In this document: positions 11,701 through 26,700 of the stretch, piece after piece | Position numbering within the stretch: position 1 is the stretch's first letter | How the letters are laid out: the number at the start of each line of letters is the position of its first letter | From: Conchocele bisecta | Lineage: Eukaryota; Mollusca; Bivalvia; Lucinida; Thyasiridae | DNA: 64,000 nt | Direction: 5' to 3' | Assembly (NCBI GenBank): GCA_029237695.1 | Contig: CM055275.1 | Location: 92,542,833 to 92,606,832 of the forward strand | Notes under the pieces: model-generated | Databases searched by the model: none | The model's input: the letters and a program-made list of their open reading frames with translations, nothing else | Told to the model about the DNA's origin: nothing | Made by a program: the position numbers and the translations under genes

Positions 11701-14700
11701 TAGAATTGTTTTTTTACATATTTAGGGGTACCTGGCCTGGGCCCACGCGGGGGTATTCCGTAAGCCTCGCTTACTGACCAATCTAGTTGCAATATAGATT
11801 TGTCTCCTGTCAATCCATCGGAGGGAGGATGGGAGAGCAGGCGTATTGTACATGTATCAGTGAATTGTTTTGCGGACAAGTAAAGCAACTTCTGTGACTG
11901 AATTGTGAACCATATAATATGCACTGGTCGTCTGTTCAGTAGCCTATTTCACCAACATTGCAAAGTATACAGTATACTTTTCTAGCTAGGTATACTTTGA
12001 TGGAGAAATTTTAAATTTAAGGATAAATTTATTAATTTTTATTATACTGAATTTATTACATTATCACAGCCAAATTGGCTGTGATAATTTAATAAATTCA
12101 GTATAATAATTCTGCATACATGTACTTGTAATCATCAAATATATGCAGTCTTTAATTCTGTATGAAATAATGCATTTCGGGAAAAATAAATGATTACTCC
12201 CTCAAAGTATACTTTGCTAGAAAAGTATACTTTGCAATGTTGGTGAAATCGGCTGATTAGGATATTGCTGATCATATTCTTTTATGATCTGCACTCCTTT
12301 CTCACCCAGAACCCATATGGTGCCAACAAATAGCACATGGTGACATAGGTAGTCATTTTTTAGCTCGCCTGCACAAAGTGCAGAAGAGCTTATGGCATAC
12401 CCCCGGCGGCGTCGGCGTCGTCCACAAACTTAACGTTGGGGTAAATGTCTTATAACTTCTGTTTCCTTTCATAGAACACCTTGTTATTTCATACATGCAT
12501 TCCTCAGAGGACCCTCTAACATGCTGTAGCAAATCCATGACCCACCACCCAACCCTTACCCCAAGGTCAAGGTCACACACTTAGAACATTCTTAAACTTA
12601 ACGTTGGGGTACATTTCTTATAACATCTGTTTCCTTTCATGGAACACCTGTATATTTCATACATGCATTCCTCAGATGACCCTCTATCATGCTGTAGCAA
12701 ATCCACGACCCACCACCCAAACCTTACCCCAAGACCTGGGTCACAAACTTACATGTAGCATGTTCATGAACTTAAAGTTGGGGTAAATGTTCAACCGTAA
12801 ATGTTGTGTAACTTCTGTTTATTTACAGGGAATGCCTTGATATTTCATACATGCATTCATCTGATGATACTCTATCGTGCTATAGCAAATCGATGACCCA
12901 CCCCTACCCCTTTCCCCAAGGTCAAGGTCACAAACTTAGCACATTCATAAACTTAACGTTGGAGTAAATGTCTTGTAACATCTGTTTCCTTTCATGGAAC
13001 GCCTTGATATTTCATACATGCATTCCTCATATGACCCTCTATCATGCTGTAGCAAATCCATGACCCACCACCCAACCCTTACCCCAAGGTCACAAACTTA
13101 GCATGTTCATAAGCTTAACGTTGGGGTAAATGTTGTGTAACTTCTGTTTATTTACAGGGAACGCTTTGATATTTCATACATGCATTCATCTGATGATACT
13201 CTATCGTGCTATAGCAAATCCACGACCCACACCCACCCCTTTCCCCAAGGTCAAGGTAAAGCCTTGCTATTTCATACATGCATTCCTCAGATGACCCTCT
13301 ATCATGCTGTAGCAAATCCACAACCCGCCACCCAACCCTTACCCCAAGGTCAAGGTCACAAACTTAGCATGTTCATAAACTTAACGTTGGGGTAAATGTT
13401 TCATACATGCATTCATCTGATGATACTCTATCATGCTATAGCAAATCCATGACCCACCGCCCACCCCTTACGGTCTTACCCAAGGTCAAGGTCACAAACA
13501 TAGCACATTCAATCATAAACTTAACGTTGGGGTAAATGTCTTATAACATCTGTTTCCTTTCATGGAACGCTTTGATAATTATTTCAGACATGCATTCCTG
13601 AGATGACCCTCTATCATGCTGTAGCAAATTTACAACCCACCACCCAACCCTTACCCCAAGGTCAAGGTCACAAACTTAGCATGTTCATAAGCTTTACATT
13701 GGGGTAAATGTTGTGTAACTTCTGTTTCTTTACAGGAAACGCTTTGATATTTCATACATGCATTCATCTGATGATCCTCTATTGTGCTACAGCAAATCCA
13801 TGACCTACCTCCACCCCTTTCACCAAGATCAACATCATAAACTTAACGTTGGAGTAAATGTCTTTTTATGACTTCTGTTTCTTTACAGGGAACGCCTTGA
13901 TATTTCATACATGCATTCATCTGATGATACTCTATCGTGCTATATCAAATCCATGACCCACTCCACCCCTTTCCCCAAGGTCAAGGTAAAGCCTTGCTAT
14001 TTCATACATGCATTCCTCAGATGACCCTCTATCATGCTGTAGCAAATCCACAACCCACCACTCAACCCTTACCCCAAGGTCAAGGTCACAAACTTAGCAT
14101 GTTCATAAACTTAACGTTGGGGTAAATGTTGTGTAACTTCTGTTTCTTTACAGGGAACGCTTTGATATTTCATACATGCATTCATCTGATGATCCTCTAT
14201 TGTGCTACAGCAAATCAATGACCCCTTTCCCCAAGGTCAAGGTCACAAACTTAGCACATTCATACATGCATTCCTCATGTGAATAGCTATCATGCTGTAG
14301 AAAATTACCAACTTAGTGCGTTCATAATCTTAACGTTGGGTTAAATATGGTTTTACTTCTGTTTTCAGGGAGCGCATTGATATTTCATACATGCATTCAT
14401 CTTAATATCCTATATTATGCTATAGCAAACCCACGACCCACCTTGCACCACTCACCCCAATTTCAAGGTCAACCGCACACCCCTTAACCCAAGGTCAAGT
14501 TATATAATATTCATGTTTTTTATGCAACTGTGCCAAGTTTGAGTGAAGGCTGCCAACAGGCGAGCTTCTTTGTCTTCTGACAACTCTTGTTCAGCCTATT
14601 CTTGGCTAGACAATCAGTGAATGTTTGCACATTAGGCATACATGTACTTTGCGAACCAATAACCGATTATCATTTTGACATATTGCATATGGTTATTAAT

Positions 14701-17700
14701 AGCCATGGAAAGTTATCTGTCCGGCCATATTCCATCACTTCCACCCTATATTTCAGTACGCCCCCATCATGTATCCACTCCTCGAACCGGGCCGAGCAGG
14801 CGCAGGCATTTACCTGGATCCGCAGTCACCTCGAAGTTCACGGCGACGTCTGTATGGCCAAGCAAGAGGTTTACGATGATTACAAGTATGTAGCTTCAGC
14901 AAATTTAGGATCGTCTGGAAATTTCAATTGATGGATTTACATTTATATGCTGCCTATGCTCAATAAATGTAAATCCAATAATTGTTTACAAGAAAACATT
15001 GCAAATGCAAAATTTACAGACTATAATAATTTTGCACTTACGAACATTTAGTCATACGAAGTTCAGCGAAACGGCCTCCTGATCCAAATTTTGTTAAGAT
15101 TCTGAGTAATTTCATACGCAACAGTTGGTGGCAGGTGGGAGCATGCGATGGGTAATTTAACGATCGGGGTTCATCCTTACCGGAATCCCGACTGGAGACC
15201 TGGTTTGGCCCTCACATACGTCTTTGACATTTTGTATGTGACAGTTGAATCTGGTTATACCCCTTATAAGAGTAATCCTACCGGTATTACTTTTAAATAG
15301 GGGAAGGGGCCAAGTGACTTTGGTGCAGTATGGACCTGGCACCAGGTCAGGTTATTCTAATTTCAGGGCTGAATATGTTGTATCTCGATGTAAATATTCC
15401 GTTCTGATTTTGGGATTTTCCCCCCTATGCAACAGGTTAAAACGGGATCGAACCTGTTTGCCCGGCCTTACATGAGCTTAGCTGTTGATAGGCCGTTAAA
15501 CACCAATAAACAAACAAACATATGCAGCAAGTAACCACATGCAAGCATATGTCAAGGATAGATATACGGTATTGTTCTCATATCGGATTTTTAAGGAATT
15601 AAATGCGAGGGAGCGCTAGTGACCGCAGCATTTAGTTCCTGAAAAATCCAATATGTGAACAATAACATACTTATAGTTCAGCCGAGTGTACACTGCAATG
15701 TCCCATACAAGTATTGATTTTTGCTTTTTGCAGCTCAAATAAGTCAATTTTTAAAAAAAATAATAAAAATTTATCATTTGTTCACTATTAAATAAGGAAG
15801 AAAATCAATACCGGTACAGTCAGAATTCGTTACAGCGGCACACGTTATAGCGGCATATTCGCCTCCCGGCACAATAAGCCGCCAAACCAATCGGCATGCT
15901 CTTTAATCTGCTCGATATACCGGCAAATTCGGCTTCCGGCACCGGCAGGGAATTCCCGCAAACGAATACACAGTTTAAGTCGTATTTAATGTGCGTTATA
16001 ACGGCGTCGCTGGTACCAGCGCAGTGACCCGGCATTACGGAAACCGATATTCGGGAACCAGTCACTGACCATATAATGTGCGTCATAACCATGATAACGG
16101 CGCCGGTACCCGGCATCGCTGGTACCAGCTCTGTTATCCGGCATTACGTGCCGGAAACCGATATTCGGGAACCAGTCACTGACCATATCTAAACAATTTC
16201 ACAGCTGATTAACCCCGACCTGCTGTCATAAATCGCGGCAATTAACGTGTCGGTACCTTGTCACCTGCTGTGATGTACTATTTTGCAAACATCAATTAAG
16301 AAATGAACAGTTAGCAACTAAATTTACAAGTGATTAAATCCAGCAAGGACCGATAGATTGTAAATAAAAAAATATCATAATCGTGAACAATTTAAATAAT
16401 TATCGTGTAGCATTGCCTCTGGGGCGAGTTCAGATAGGGACGAATCGTCATGTAAATATTTAAAGGGAAACCACTCTACATGTTTTTGCTTTGCAATTTT
16501 ATAAATTTTAGCATGTAAATTAAAACAAACTGTTTATTAAAATATGTGTTTCTTTTATAAATGCACATGTTTGCGAATTGCTAACAATAAAGAAACAATT
16601 TCACAGATAATCCGGTATTCACCACGCGCTCTACAATTAACAACTGGTTCGCCTGCAACCTAGACTTTGTCAAATACCGGATTAGCTTTGAATTTTGTTT
16701 GTTTCCTTGATATAAATTCGTATATATGCATTTCTTTATCAATGTGGTGACAAATAAGTATATATCTCGCCGATAATGCTAATGCAAAATGACAGCAAAT
16801 AGCGTCGATACAATGCGTGGTTACCAATTACCGACATGTTCCAATTACCGGAATTATCACGACAGTCTGATAGCGAGGAGAAAATCGCCGATTATTTATA
16901 CCGGCATATTCGTTATAACGGCATATTCGTTATAACGGCAGATTCATCTCTGACGAACTATGCCGTTGTAACGAATTCTGACTGTAATACATTTGTAAAA
17001 GTAAAATATGCATTTAATTTGAAATCTGGGAGTATAATACTCTTTAGATACAACACTTATCTGGAGCCCTGTAGATAGCTTAGTAACACTGGTATGTATG
17101 TAAATAATTGACCAGGATCGACTGGAACTAATGTTATTGTTATTTGGGCGACATACAGTAGCCCATTTCACCAACATTGCAAAGTATACTTTGAGGGAGT
17201 AATCATTTATTTTTCCCGAAATGCATTATTTCATACAGAACTAAAGACCGTATTTATTTGATGATTACAAGTATGCAGAATTATTATACTGAATTTATTA
17301 CATTATCACAGCCAAAATGGCTGTGATAATGTAATAAATTCAGTATAATAAAAAATAATAAATTTATACTAAAATTGAAAATTTCTCCCTCAAAGTATAC
17401 TTTGCTAGGAAAGCATACTTTGCAATGTTGGTGAAATAGGCTACAGGTAAGTTTTGCATCTAAAGTAGAGTATACCCCCAGATTTAAAATTCAATGCATA
17501 TTTATTTTTCTTGGATCTTATCTTAAGCTCTGTATGTCGCCCCGACTTGATTTCAGGGTTTTCTGCGACAAGCACCAGATCCGACCGCTCTGCAATGCTG
17601 ACTTCGGCAAGATGATGAAACAAGTGTTTCCTGATTTGAAATGTCGGCGACTCGGTCAGCGCGGTCAGTCAAAGTATTTCTATGGAGGCCTGCATCGGAA

Positions 17701-20700
17701 ACTGGAGTTCGATCCCCCAACATTGCCGAAGTTTGAGATACAGATCACTAAGATAGAGGTGAGATATTTGTTGATATATATATGTAAGACTCAGATCGTG
17801 GGTCAGTCCCAGAACAGAGGTCAATCACAGAACTGCAGGGATTCCGCTGTCGATCGCCACTTTCGCAATTGGCGATAAAAAATTACAATTTTCGAGAAAA
17901 AAATAATCTTTTTTTTTTCTTCTTTTTTTCCGAAAATTGTAATTTTTTATCGCCAATTGTTTATTTTTAGCTCGCCTGCACGAAGTGCAGAAAAGCTTAT
18001 GTCATACCCCCGGCGTCGTCGGCGTCAGCGTCGTCCACAAACTTGACGTTGGGTAAATGTCTTATAACTTCTGTTTCCTTTCACGGACCACCTTGTTATT
18101 TCATACATGCATTCCTCAGATGACCCTCTATCATGCTGTAGCAAATCCATGACACACCACCCAGCCCTTACCCCAAGGTCAAGGTCACAAACTTGGCACA
18201 TTCATAAACTTAACGTTGGGTAAATGTCTTATAACTTCTGTTTCCTTTCATGGAACACCTTGTTATTTCATACATGCATTCCTCAGATGACCCTCTATCA
18301 TGCTGTAGCAAATCCATGACCCACCACCCAGCCCTTACCCCAAGGCCAAGGTCACAAACTTGGCACATTCATAAACTTAACGTTGGGTAAATGTCTTATA
18401 ACTTCTGTTTCCTTTCTTGGAATACCTTGTTATTTCATACGTGCATTCCTCAGATGACCCTCTATCATGCTGTAGCAATTCCATGACCCACCGCCCACCC
18501 CTTACCCCAAGGTCAAGGTCACAAACTTGACACATTCATAAACTTAACGTTGGGGTAAATGTCTTATAACTTCTGTTTCCTTTCATGGAATACCTTGTTA
18601 TTTCATACATGCATTCCTCAGATGACCCTCTATCATGCTGTAGCAAATCCACAACCCACCACCCAACCCTTACCCCAAGGTGAAGGTCACAAACTTAGCA
18701 TGTTCATAAACTTTACATTGGGGTAAATGTTGTGTAACGTCTGTTTCTTTACACTTTGAACGCTTTGATATTTCATACATGCATTCATTTGATGATCCTC
18801 TATTGTGCTACAGCAAATCCATGACCCACCCCTTTCCCCAAGATCAACATCATAAACTTAACATTGGAGTAAATGTCTTTTTATAACTTCTGTTTCTTTA
18901 CAGGGAACACCTTCATATTTCATACATGCATTCATCTGATAATACTCTATTTTGCTACAGCAAATCCATGACCCCCCCCCCACCCACCCCCCACCCCTTT
19001 TGCCAAGGCCAAGGTCACAAACTTAGCACATTTATACATGCATTCCTCATGTGAATAGCTATCATGCTGTAGAAAATCACCAACTTAGTGTGTTCATAAA
19101 CTTAACGCTGGGTTAAATTTTGTTTTCCTTCTCATTTCAGGGAGCGCATTGATATTTCATACATGTACATGCATTCATCTTAATATGCTATATCAAATCC
19201 ACCTTCCACCACTGACCTCAATGTCAAGGTCCACCGCACACCCCTTATCCCAAGGTCAAGTTATATAATATTTATGTTTTTTATACAACTGTGACAAGTT
19301 TGAATGAAGGCTGCCAACAGGCGAGCTTCGTTGTCTTCTGACAACTCTTGTTATCCTATTGGTTATTCCTTTTTTATGCCCCCGCCATCGAATGGTGAGG
19401 GGGGCATATAGTGTTACCGGCGTCCGTACGTACGTAACGTACGTACGTCCCGAAACCTTAACGCTCGGGTAAATGGCTTATAATTTCTGTTTCCTTGCTC
19501 GGATCTGCTTGACATTTCACACACGCATTGCTCCCGCTAAGCTCCCCGCTAAGCCCAGGGTCAAGGTCACAGACTTGGTGCGTTCGAAACCTTCACGCTG
19601 GGTAAATGGCTTATAATTTCTGTTTCCTTGCTCGGATCTGCTTCACATTGCACACACGCATTGCTCCATTGGTCCTCTACCGCCCTGTGACAAATCCACA
19701 TTTGTCCCGCCCCCGCTAAGCCCAGGGTCAAGGTCACATACTTGGTGCGTTCAAAACCTTAACGCTGGGTAAATGGCTTATAATTTCTGTTTCCTTGCTC
19801 GGATCTGCTTCACATTGCACACACACATTGCTCCATTGGTCCTCTACCGCCCTGTGACAAATCCACATTCGTCCCGCCCCCGCTAAGCCCAGGGTCAAGG
19901 TCTTGTAATTTGTGTTTCCTTGCTTAGATCTGCTTTACATTTCACACACGCATTGCTCCAATGGTCCTCTGTCACCTTGTGACAAATCCACATTTGTCCC
20001 GCCCACACTAAGCCCAGGGTCAAGGTCACAGACTTGGTGCATTCGAAACCTTAACGCTCGGGTAAATGGCTTATAATTTCTGTTTCCTGTTTCGGATCTG
20101 CTTCACATTTCACACACGCATTGCTCCAATGGTCCTCTACCGCCCTGTGACAAATCCACATTCGTCCCGCCCCCGCTAAGCCCAGGGTCAAGGTCACAGG
20201 CTTGGTGCGTTCAAAACCTTAACACTCGGGTAAATGGCTTATAATCAAATATGCCTCGTTTTCTTTGGCTGCCAGCGGGGGCATTCGTGTGCCGACAGGC
20301 CACATTTCTAATTCTTTTTTTTTTTTTTTTTTTTTGAAGTGGCGATATTTTTATTTTCCCTGGAACTGGGGTCAATCCCATAACAACACATTCTAGGTTA
20401 GGAAGAATCAATGTTTCTCACTAATACAGTACAGGCACTGCGAAACCCGCATATATTTTGTTATCGCCGCAACCAATTTAACTTTAGCGCGGAAAATTGC
20501 CGCAATCTCTCGCAAAACTTCCCGTGGCCCCAGGGCTGTACAAATCGGCACGCCCGGGACAAGTCGGTTTTGGTCTCGGACAAGTGGCTCTATGCTGAAA
20601 GTTAGTCCTGGGCAAGTCACTATTTTCCGTTGAAACGTCCCGCCACAAGCCTGTTTTCTTCACTAGACTAATCCTAAATTGTAACATTTCATCGATCGAT

Positions 20701-23700
20701 AACGCCTCGGGCGTGTGTCGGCTTCCCTGTGGCGATACACACTTACACAGAAGCTGCTATACTGTGTATATAGCAAGAAAAGTGATATACTAGCTGTGAC
20801 CCTGATTAGATTAATTTATTCGAATTTGAAAGAATAATCCCACCGACAATTCCGCATGAACTCTGAATTTTGTGTCAACTTTTCAACACAATTTACGGAA
20901 AATATTTTCGAAATCAATATCGGCGATATATGGCGACAGATCTGCGTATGATTCAGAGTTTTTATGCCATCGGGTTTCGAAGAAACGGGTGGCATATAGT
21001 GTTTGGACCGTCCGTCTGTCTGTCACACTTTTCAGTTAACCAATTTGTCACAGTTTCTCAAATATGCTGCAGGTGGCATCCGCGTTCGACAGACGCATTT
21101 CTTGTTTTTTAATCCATTCCTTTCGGAATACACATTTACGGGTATGAAATTATTAAAAAAAATAATTTTATTTTTGTCATTTCTCAATGAAAGTATACGA
21201 TGTGGCCACTCATTTGAACCGTCTCGACGAGACGGATTAAATGGTGGTCGCGGCATATACTTCCGAGTGCATAGAAGGAAAATATTTGTCCGCAAACATA
21301 AGCGTATCCTCAGCATGAAATGGGTTACTGCATGATTTCCCCGTGATGCGATGATGAAAGTCGCTCGTTCGCGACGTCTGTGGCACATCAAAAGGCGTGT
21401 TGACCAATCAGTAACATTTCAAAACATAGCCTAAAGGTCACACAGTTTACAGCCTCGTGCTGAATGAGGTCGTACAATAAACACCTGTACACACAGCTGG
21501 GTGTATCGGTTTTTTGCACAAAGCATCACACAAATCTCGTCTGTGTAATATGTGTCGGGTGTAATCGCATCTGGATTTGGAATTCATATATCCCCTGGCA
21601 CGGATATTGCACGGTTCGGATAAGCAACACGGAAGGTCGTATGTCGCCGGACTTCCATGCAATAGGGGGGTCGCACTGTATGCATATTAACATGATTACC
21701 TGATTAAAGGTATTAGATTTGCTAACATACTAATAATAATTAGTTCATGTACTTTGAATGTCGTTGTTTTAATAAACTTACAGAAATCACGAATCAACTA
21801 CACGTAATTACACGATGACTACGACGTCGGACGATTTATTTTTGATTTTTTTTTCTTTGTTTTCCTTTTCTCTTTTTTTTTAATCTTTTTTTTGGGATCC
21901 ACGAGAGACCCGCGTTATAATGGAGATCGCGCTATGCGCGATCGCATTATAATGGAGCTGCAGTGTAATTAGCGAATTAACAGCTGTTGCCAACAAAAAA
22001 AAACTGAAATTTATTATTTAACGTTCCGCGAACATACTGATAGACATTAAATATTGTAAATATGGACGTGATTTCTTTTTCGAGACGGTCAAATGAGTAG
22101 ACGCCGTAATTTAATTCACAAAACGTCGATGTTTTTACACCGAAAATTCTGGAATATACGCTCGAAATTATAGATAGACCATTAAACACCAATCAATCTA
22201 TCTTTCCTGATTGCCAGGGTTCCCGTTACTAGTAATATATGTTATTGCCAACATTTTTATAGCAACTAAAGTGCATGTATTATGCACACATGGATATACA
22301 TACGCCGAGAACCGTTGGTTGGAAGCTTCTATATGGAGTTGGTAATGTGTGTCCATGTGTTCATAAATGAAGCGACCCAGCCAGCGAAGCATCGCTATAC
22401 ACAGATGTGTATTGCGTATTCCTCGCTTCGAATTTATCACACATTTTGGACAACAAAACACGTCTGTCATTTTATGCACACAACTTACCACGATCTCAGA
22501 TGCATGCCTGAATGTTCACAAGTGTCAATAGTTTATGATTGTCGTCTTCACACACCAGGAAACTTGTTTAGTTCGTTATAATTCACAATAGTTTGTTGGC
22601 ATTTCCTGTGTGTGTTGAATGCAGCCGCCATGTTTACTGGCTGTGCTTGTTTTGGCTCGTGTCTGATCGAAATATTCCGTCCATACAATCCAGCCAATCA
22701 CTATGCGGGAGGTTGGACAAGTTCCGTGACTTTGGACAAGTTCCGTAAGTCACGGAACTTGTCCAACTCGGCCTGACAACACCTATAAATAGGAGTGAAA
22801 TCTGTCAGTTGGCGACTTTGTCCCGAGCGACGCAACTGGAGACGCAACTCGCATCTCAGAACTACCAAGGCCCAAATACCCCCCCCCCCCCTTAAACATT
22901 ACTCACCGACGATGTTACCAATGGTCCGTTAGTCGTGAGATGTGATGATTTGAACGTCAGTCTGACATTATTGATTATTAATATTGGCTGGAACCATAAT
23001 AATGCCAATATCCCATTACCCCACCCACTTTTTTCCCCATTGCGATACGATTCCCAATTTCAGCTTCATGAACCCCCTGCTGTGTGACGCCACACCCTAA
23101 CTTCGTGCCCCCCTCCCACCCTGTTAGGTGATCCCAATTCCATTGTCATGCGTCCTAGCTGTTGTGTGACCCCCCCCCCCCCATTCAGCTATGTTTCATG
23201 ATTCCACCAACCCCAGCTTCGTGACCCCCGCTGTGCGACTCCCCACCCCTGCCGTGTGCCCACCTGCTGTGTAATTCCCCACCCAGCTGTGTGACTCCCC
23301 CCACCCAACATTAGTCTCCACCAGTTTCCTGACCCCCGCTGTGTGACTCCCCCACCCAGCATTATTTCCCACCCCCAGTTTCCTGATCCCTGCTGTGTGA
23401 CTCCCCCACCCAGCATTAGTCCCAACCCCAGCTTCGTGATTCCCGCTGTGTGACTCCCCCACCCAACATTAGTCCCAACCCCAGCTTCGTGTTTCCCGCG
23501 CTGTGTGACTTCCCCAACCAGCATTATTTCCCACCCCCAGCTTCGTGATCCCCGCTGTGTGACTCCCCCACCCAGCATTATTCCCACCCCCAGCTTCGTG
23601 ATCCCCGCTGTGTGACTCCCCCACCCAGCATTATTCCCACCCCCAGCTTCGTGATCCCTGCTGTGTGACTCCCCCACCCAGCATTATTTCCACCCCCAGC

Positions 23701-26700
23701 TTCGTGACTACCGCTGTGTGACTTCCCCACCCAGCATTATTCTCACCCCCAGCTTCGTGATCCCCGCTGTGTGACTCCCCCACCCAGCATTATTCCCACC
23801 CCCAGCTTCGTGATCCCTGCTGTGTGACTCCCCCACCCAGCATTATTTCCACCCCCAGCTTCGTGACTACCGCTGTGTGACTTCCCCACCCAGCATTATT
23901 CTCACCCCCAGCTTCGTGATCCCCGCTGTGTGACTCCTTCACCCAGCATTATTTCCCAACCCCAGCTTCGTGATTCCCCACCATGACTTGGGTTTGCGTT
24001 AGTGTGAGTTTCCGCCAGATTTTAGCATAAATCTAGTCCGTGTTTACATGTGCTAATATCCTTTCTTGAGTCTGCTTACTCTCACAGTCGCCTGTTGTGC
24101 TTTTGTATCTTGCCATGTGTACATCTCATATTAGTCATTATCTGTCCATAATCAGATCACCCTCATCGTTGTTATCATAGTTTGTCACCACTCTTTAATT
24201 GTACACGTTGAGTAATACTGCATGTTAGAAGAACTATTATCAAAATATCAGATGTTACTAAAATCTCGTCACTGTCGTCTTTTCATTGCCAAGTAGATAT
24301 AGTCGTTAATTTTCCCTACCCCGATTTACGAGAGCCCGCTACCATTCCCCTGCGTGAACAGGAAATATCTGATTTATACCGTATTCTTGAAGACGGATAC
24401 GACATAGGGACGTTACAAATTTGGTGGCAGCGGTGGCAGATATAACATAAACCAGTAGAGCCGAAACGTACCCTTATGTTGCTTCAAGAATTACCATTGC
24501 CATCTCTGTCCACATAGCCATTTCGGAATTTCCAATAGGGCAATACACACAAAATCACTCTTGGTAATATGCACTGCGGCGAAATGCGGAATGCGAGCGA
24601 GTGAATGGAATCGATTTTCTGTTCGTAATCGAGGTTTCCTACCCCCTGGCCCATTCCCCCGTACCCATAGTACCCCAAACCAGACAGTTGCGATATATAG
24701 TTCATAAAATGGAGTCTCTTGAATGTAGTGACGACGGTGACCCCGGAAATGTGTACATCCCTACTCGGGTAGGTCGAATGTCTCCCCTTGACCCCCACGG
24801 AGCAAAAATAATTGCACCGACCTTCTCTCCCAATAACCATGTCAATGTACCTGTCACTACAGGTGATGGAGTTAGTTATATGGTAACCAGTGACAGTGGA
24901 TATATAGCACATAGGCGCTTGACTCAGTTAGAGAAAAATGCGCGGTCGTGTTATGAGCATTCATGCGAAAATGAACTGCGTGCGGAGATCACGTCTCTGA
25001 GAACTGAAATAAAAGAACTAAAATCCCGGATGAACTCAATTCTAGAGAGGCTTGCATCGAATATACGACATGACCCAGCCCACCCGTAAGAAACATTAGT
25101 TATACAGCGAGTCATGTCCGTTACCCTTGCGAGGTAACTGCGAACCGGTACATGCGCCAAGTCACATGTCTGTCATAACACGTGATAGGTCCATATCCAC
25201 CAGACGTTATCATACGCAGATACAGGATAGTGGCTCCCACGTACACCAACAACGGGAAGGTGTAAAATTGTCCCAGTATATACCACATCCGTGTCAGTTA
25301 GTGGAAATATGTAATTTTGACGGAAATGGAAACTGGCATGAATATCTCCTACAATTCGGTATCGCGGCACACGGAAATAACTGGGACAATGAAATGAAAG
25401 CAGTCAAGTTAGTGTGCAGCTTGCGCGGCGAGGCAATAGCTGTACTGAGTGAATTTGACCCAGATACCAGAACCGATTACAACTCGCTAGTAACGGCTCT
25501 GACCAACAGGTTTCAGACCGAAACACAAACGACCACGTATAAAAAACTGAATTGAAACAACGTCTTTCGAAAAGTAGACGAACCACTACCGGAATTGGCT
25601 CACGATATTAAACGGCTGACGCGTTTGGCATACCCGACAATCCCATATAACCATAGACAAGAAATTGCACGAGATTGCTTTGTTGAAGCATTGAACAATT
25701 GGGATATCGAACGCTGGATCCTAGTAAAAGAGCCAACGACGTAGAAGACGCTCTGAGAATTGCTATGAAATTAGAAATGCCACGAAAAATAATAAAGAGC
25801 GATGCTATATGAGGCAAGTTGAGAAAAGTGAAAACTACAGCGAACATAGAGAATATATACGGTCAATAAATGCAAATAATGAAAAAAAAAAAAACAAGTT
25901 GCTACATGATGTAGCAGAAATCATGGCCAACATCAGACGGACGAGCGCAAAACAACCCCGGACAGTGGGGCCGATGTTAAAGGCCGTGGAACGACGCTCC
26001 TGTTACAATTGCAAGCAGCGAGGGCATCTCCGGTACGCGTCCTCAACGTAAAACAGCGATAGTGATATATAATTGCACGAAACATGGCCATAAAACACGT
26101 GCCTGTCCGTTACCCAGCTTCCTCACCCCATACGCAACCACATCCCAGTGTTCCACTTTATAAAAACTCGTACCGAGTTCCCCGCTTCCCCACCAATACA
26201 CAAACTCCATCCCAGTTTTCCCACCATACACACCCCAATCGCAGTGTCCAACTGTATAAAAACTCGTGCCCGAGTTTCCCCGTTTAAATTAGTGCCCGAG
26301 TTTCCCCCGCTTCCCCACCAAATACACACCCTCATCCCAGTTTTCCCACCCCATACATACCCCAATCGCAGTGTCCAACTGTATAAAAACTTGTGCCCGA
26401 GTTTCCCCGCTTCACCACCCCATATACCCCACATTCCAGTTTCCCACTGTATACACACTCGTTCCCGAGGTTACCCCATATCCCCACCACAATACACCCC
26501 CTCATCCGAGTTTCCCCGCTTCCCCACCCCACCCCACCCCATCCCCCCTCCCCTGCCCTCCCAGCACACCCATAACCTTCCCCTCCCACAAGGCGACTGT
26601 GCATGGCCAATGGTGATGTTGGTGGCAACCTAACTCTGCCCGAATTTAACGATGCTGACATACACCATATACACTGACCATTGCACGTCGACTCCCTTTC

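Noticed and set aside
23189..23677. 162-residue minus-strand frame with GESHSGDHEAG-like repeats (also near 29367-29794)
   Set aside because: It lies in the LTR minisatellite; the period is not a steady multiple of three and the frame shifts between units.
24417..24435. Assigning a specific tRNA primer to the sequence after the 5' LTR
   Set aside because: TTTGGTGGCAGCGG is plausible as a primer-binding site, but I could not match it to a named tRNA 3' end with certainty.
26148..26633. 161-residue Pro-rich frame
   Set aside because: C-rich tandem repeat composition gives open frames on both strands; no support for coding.
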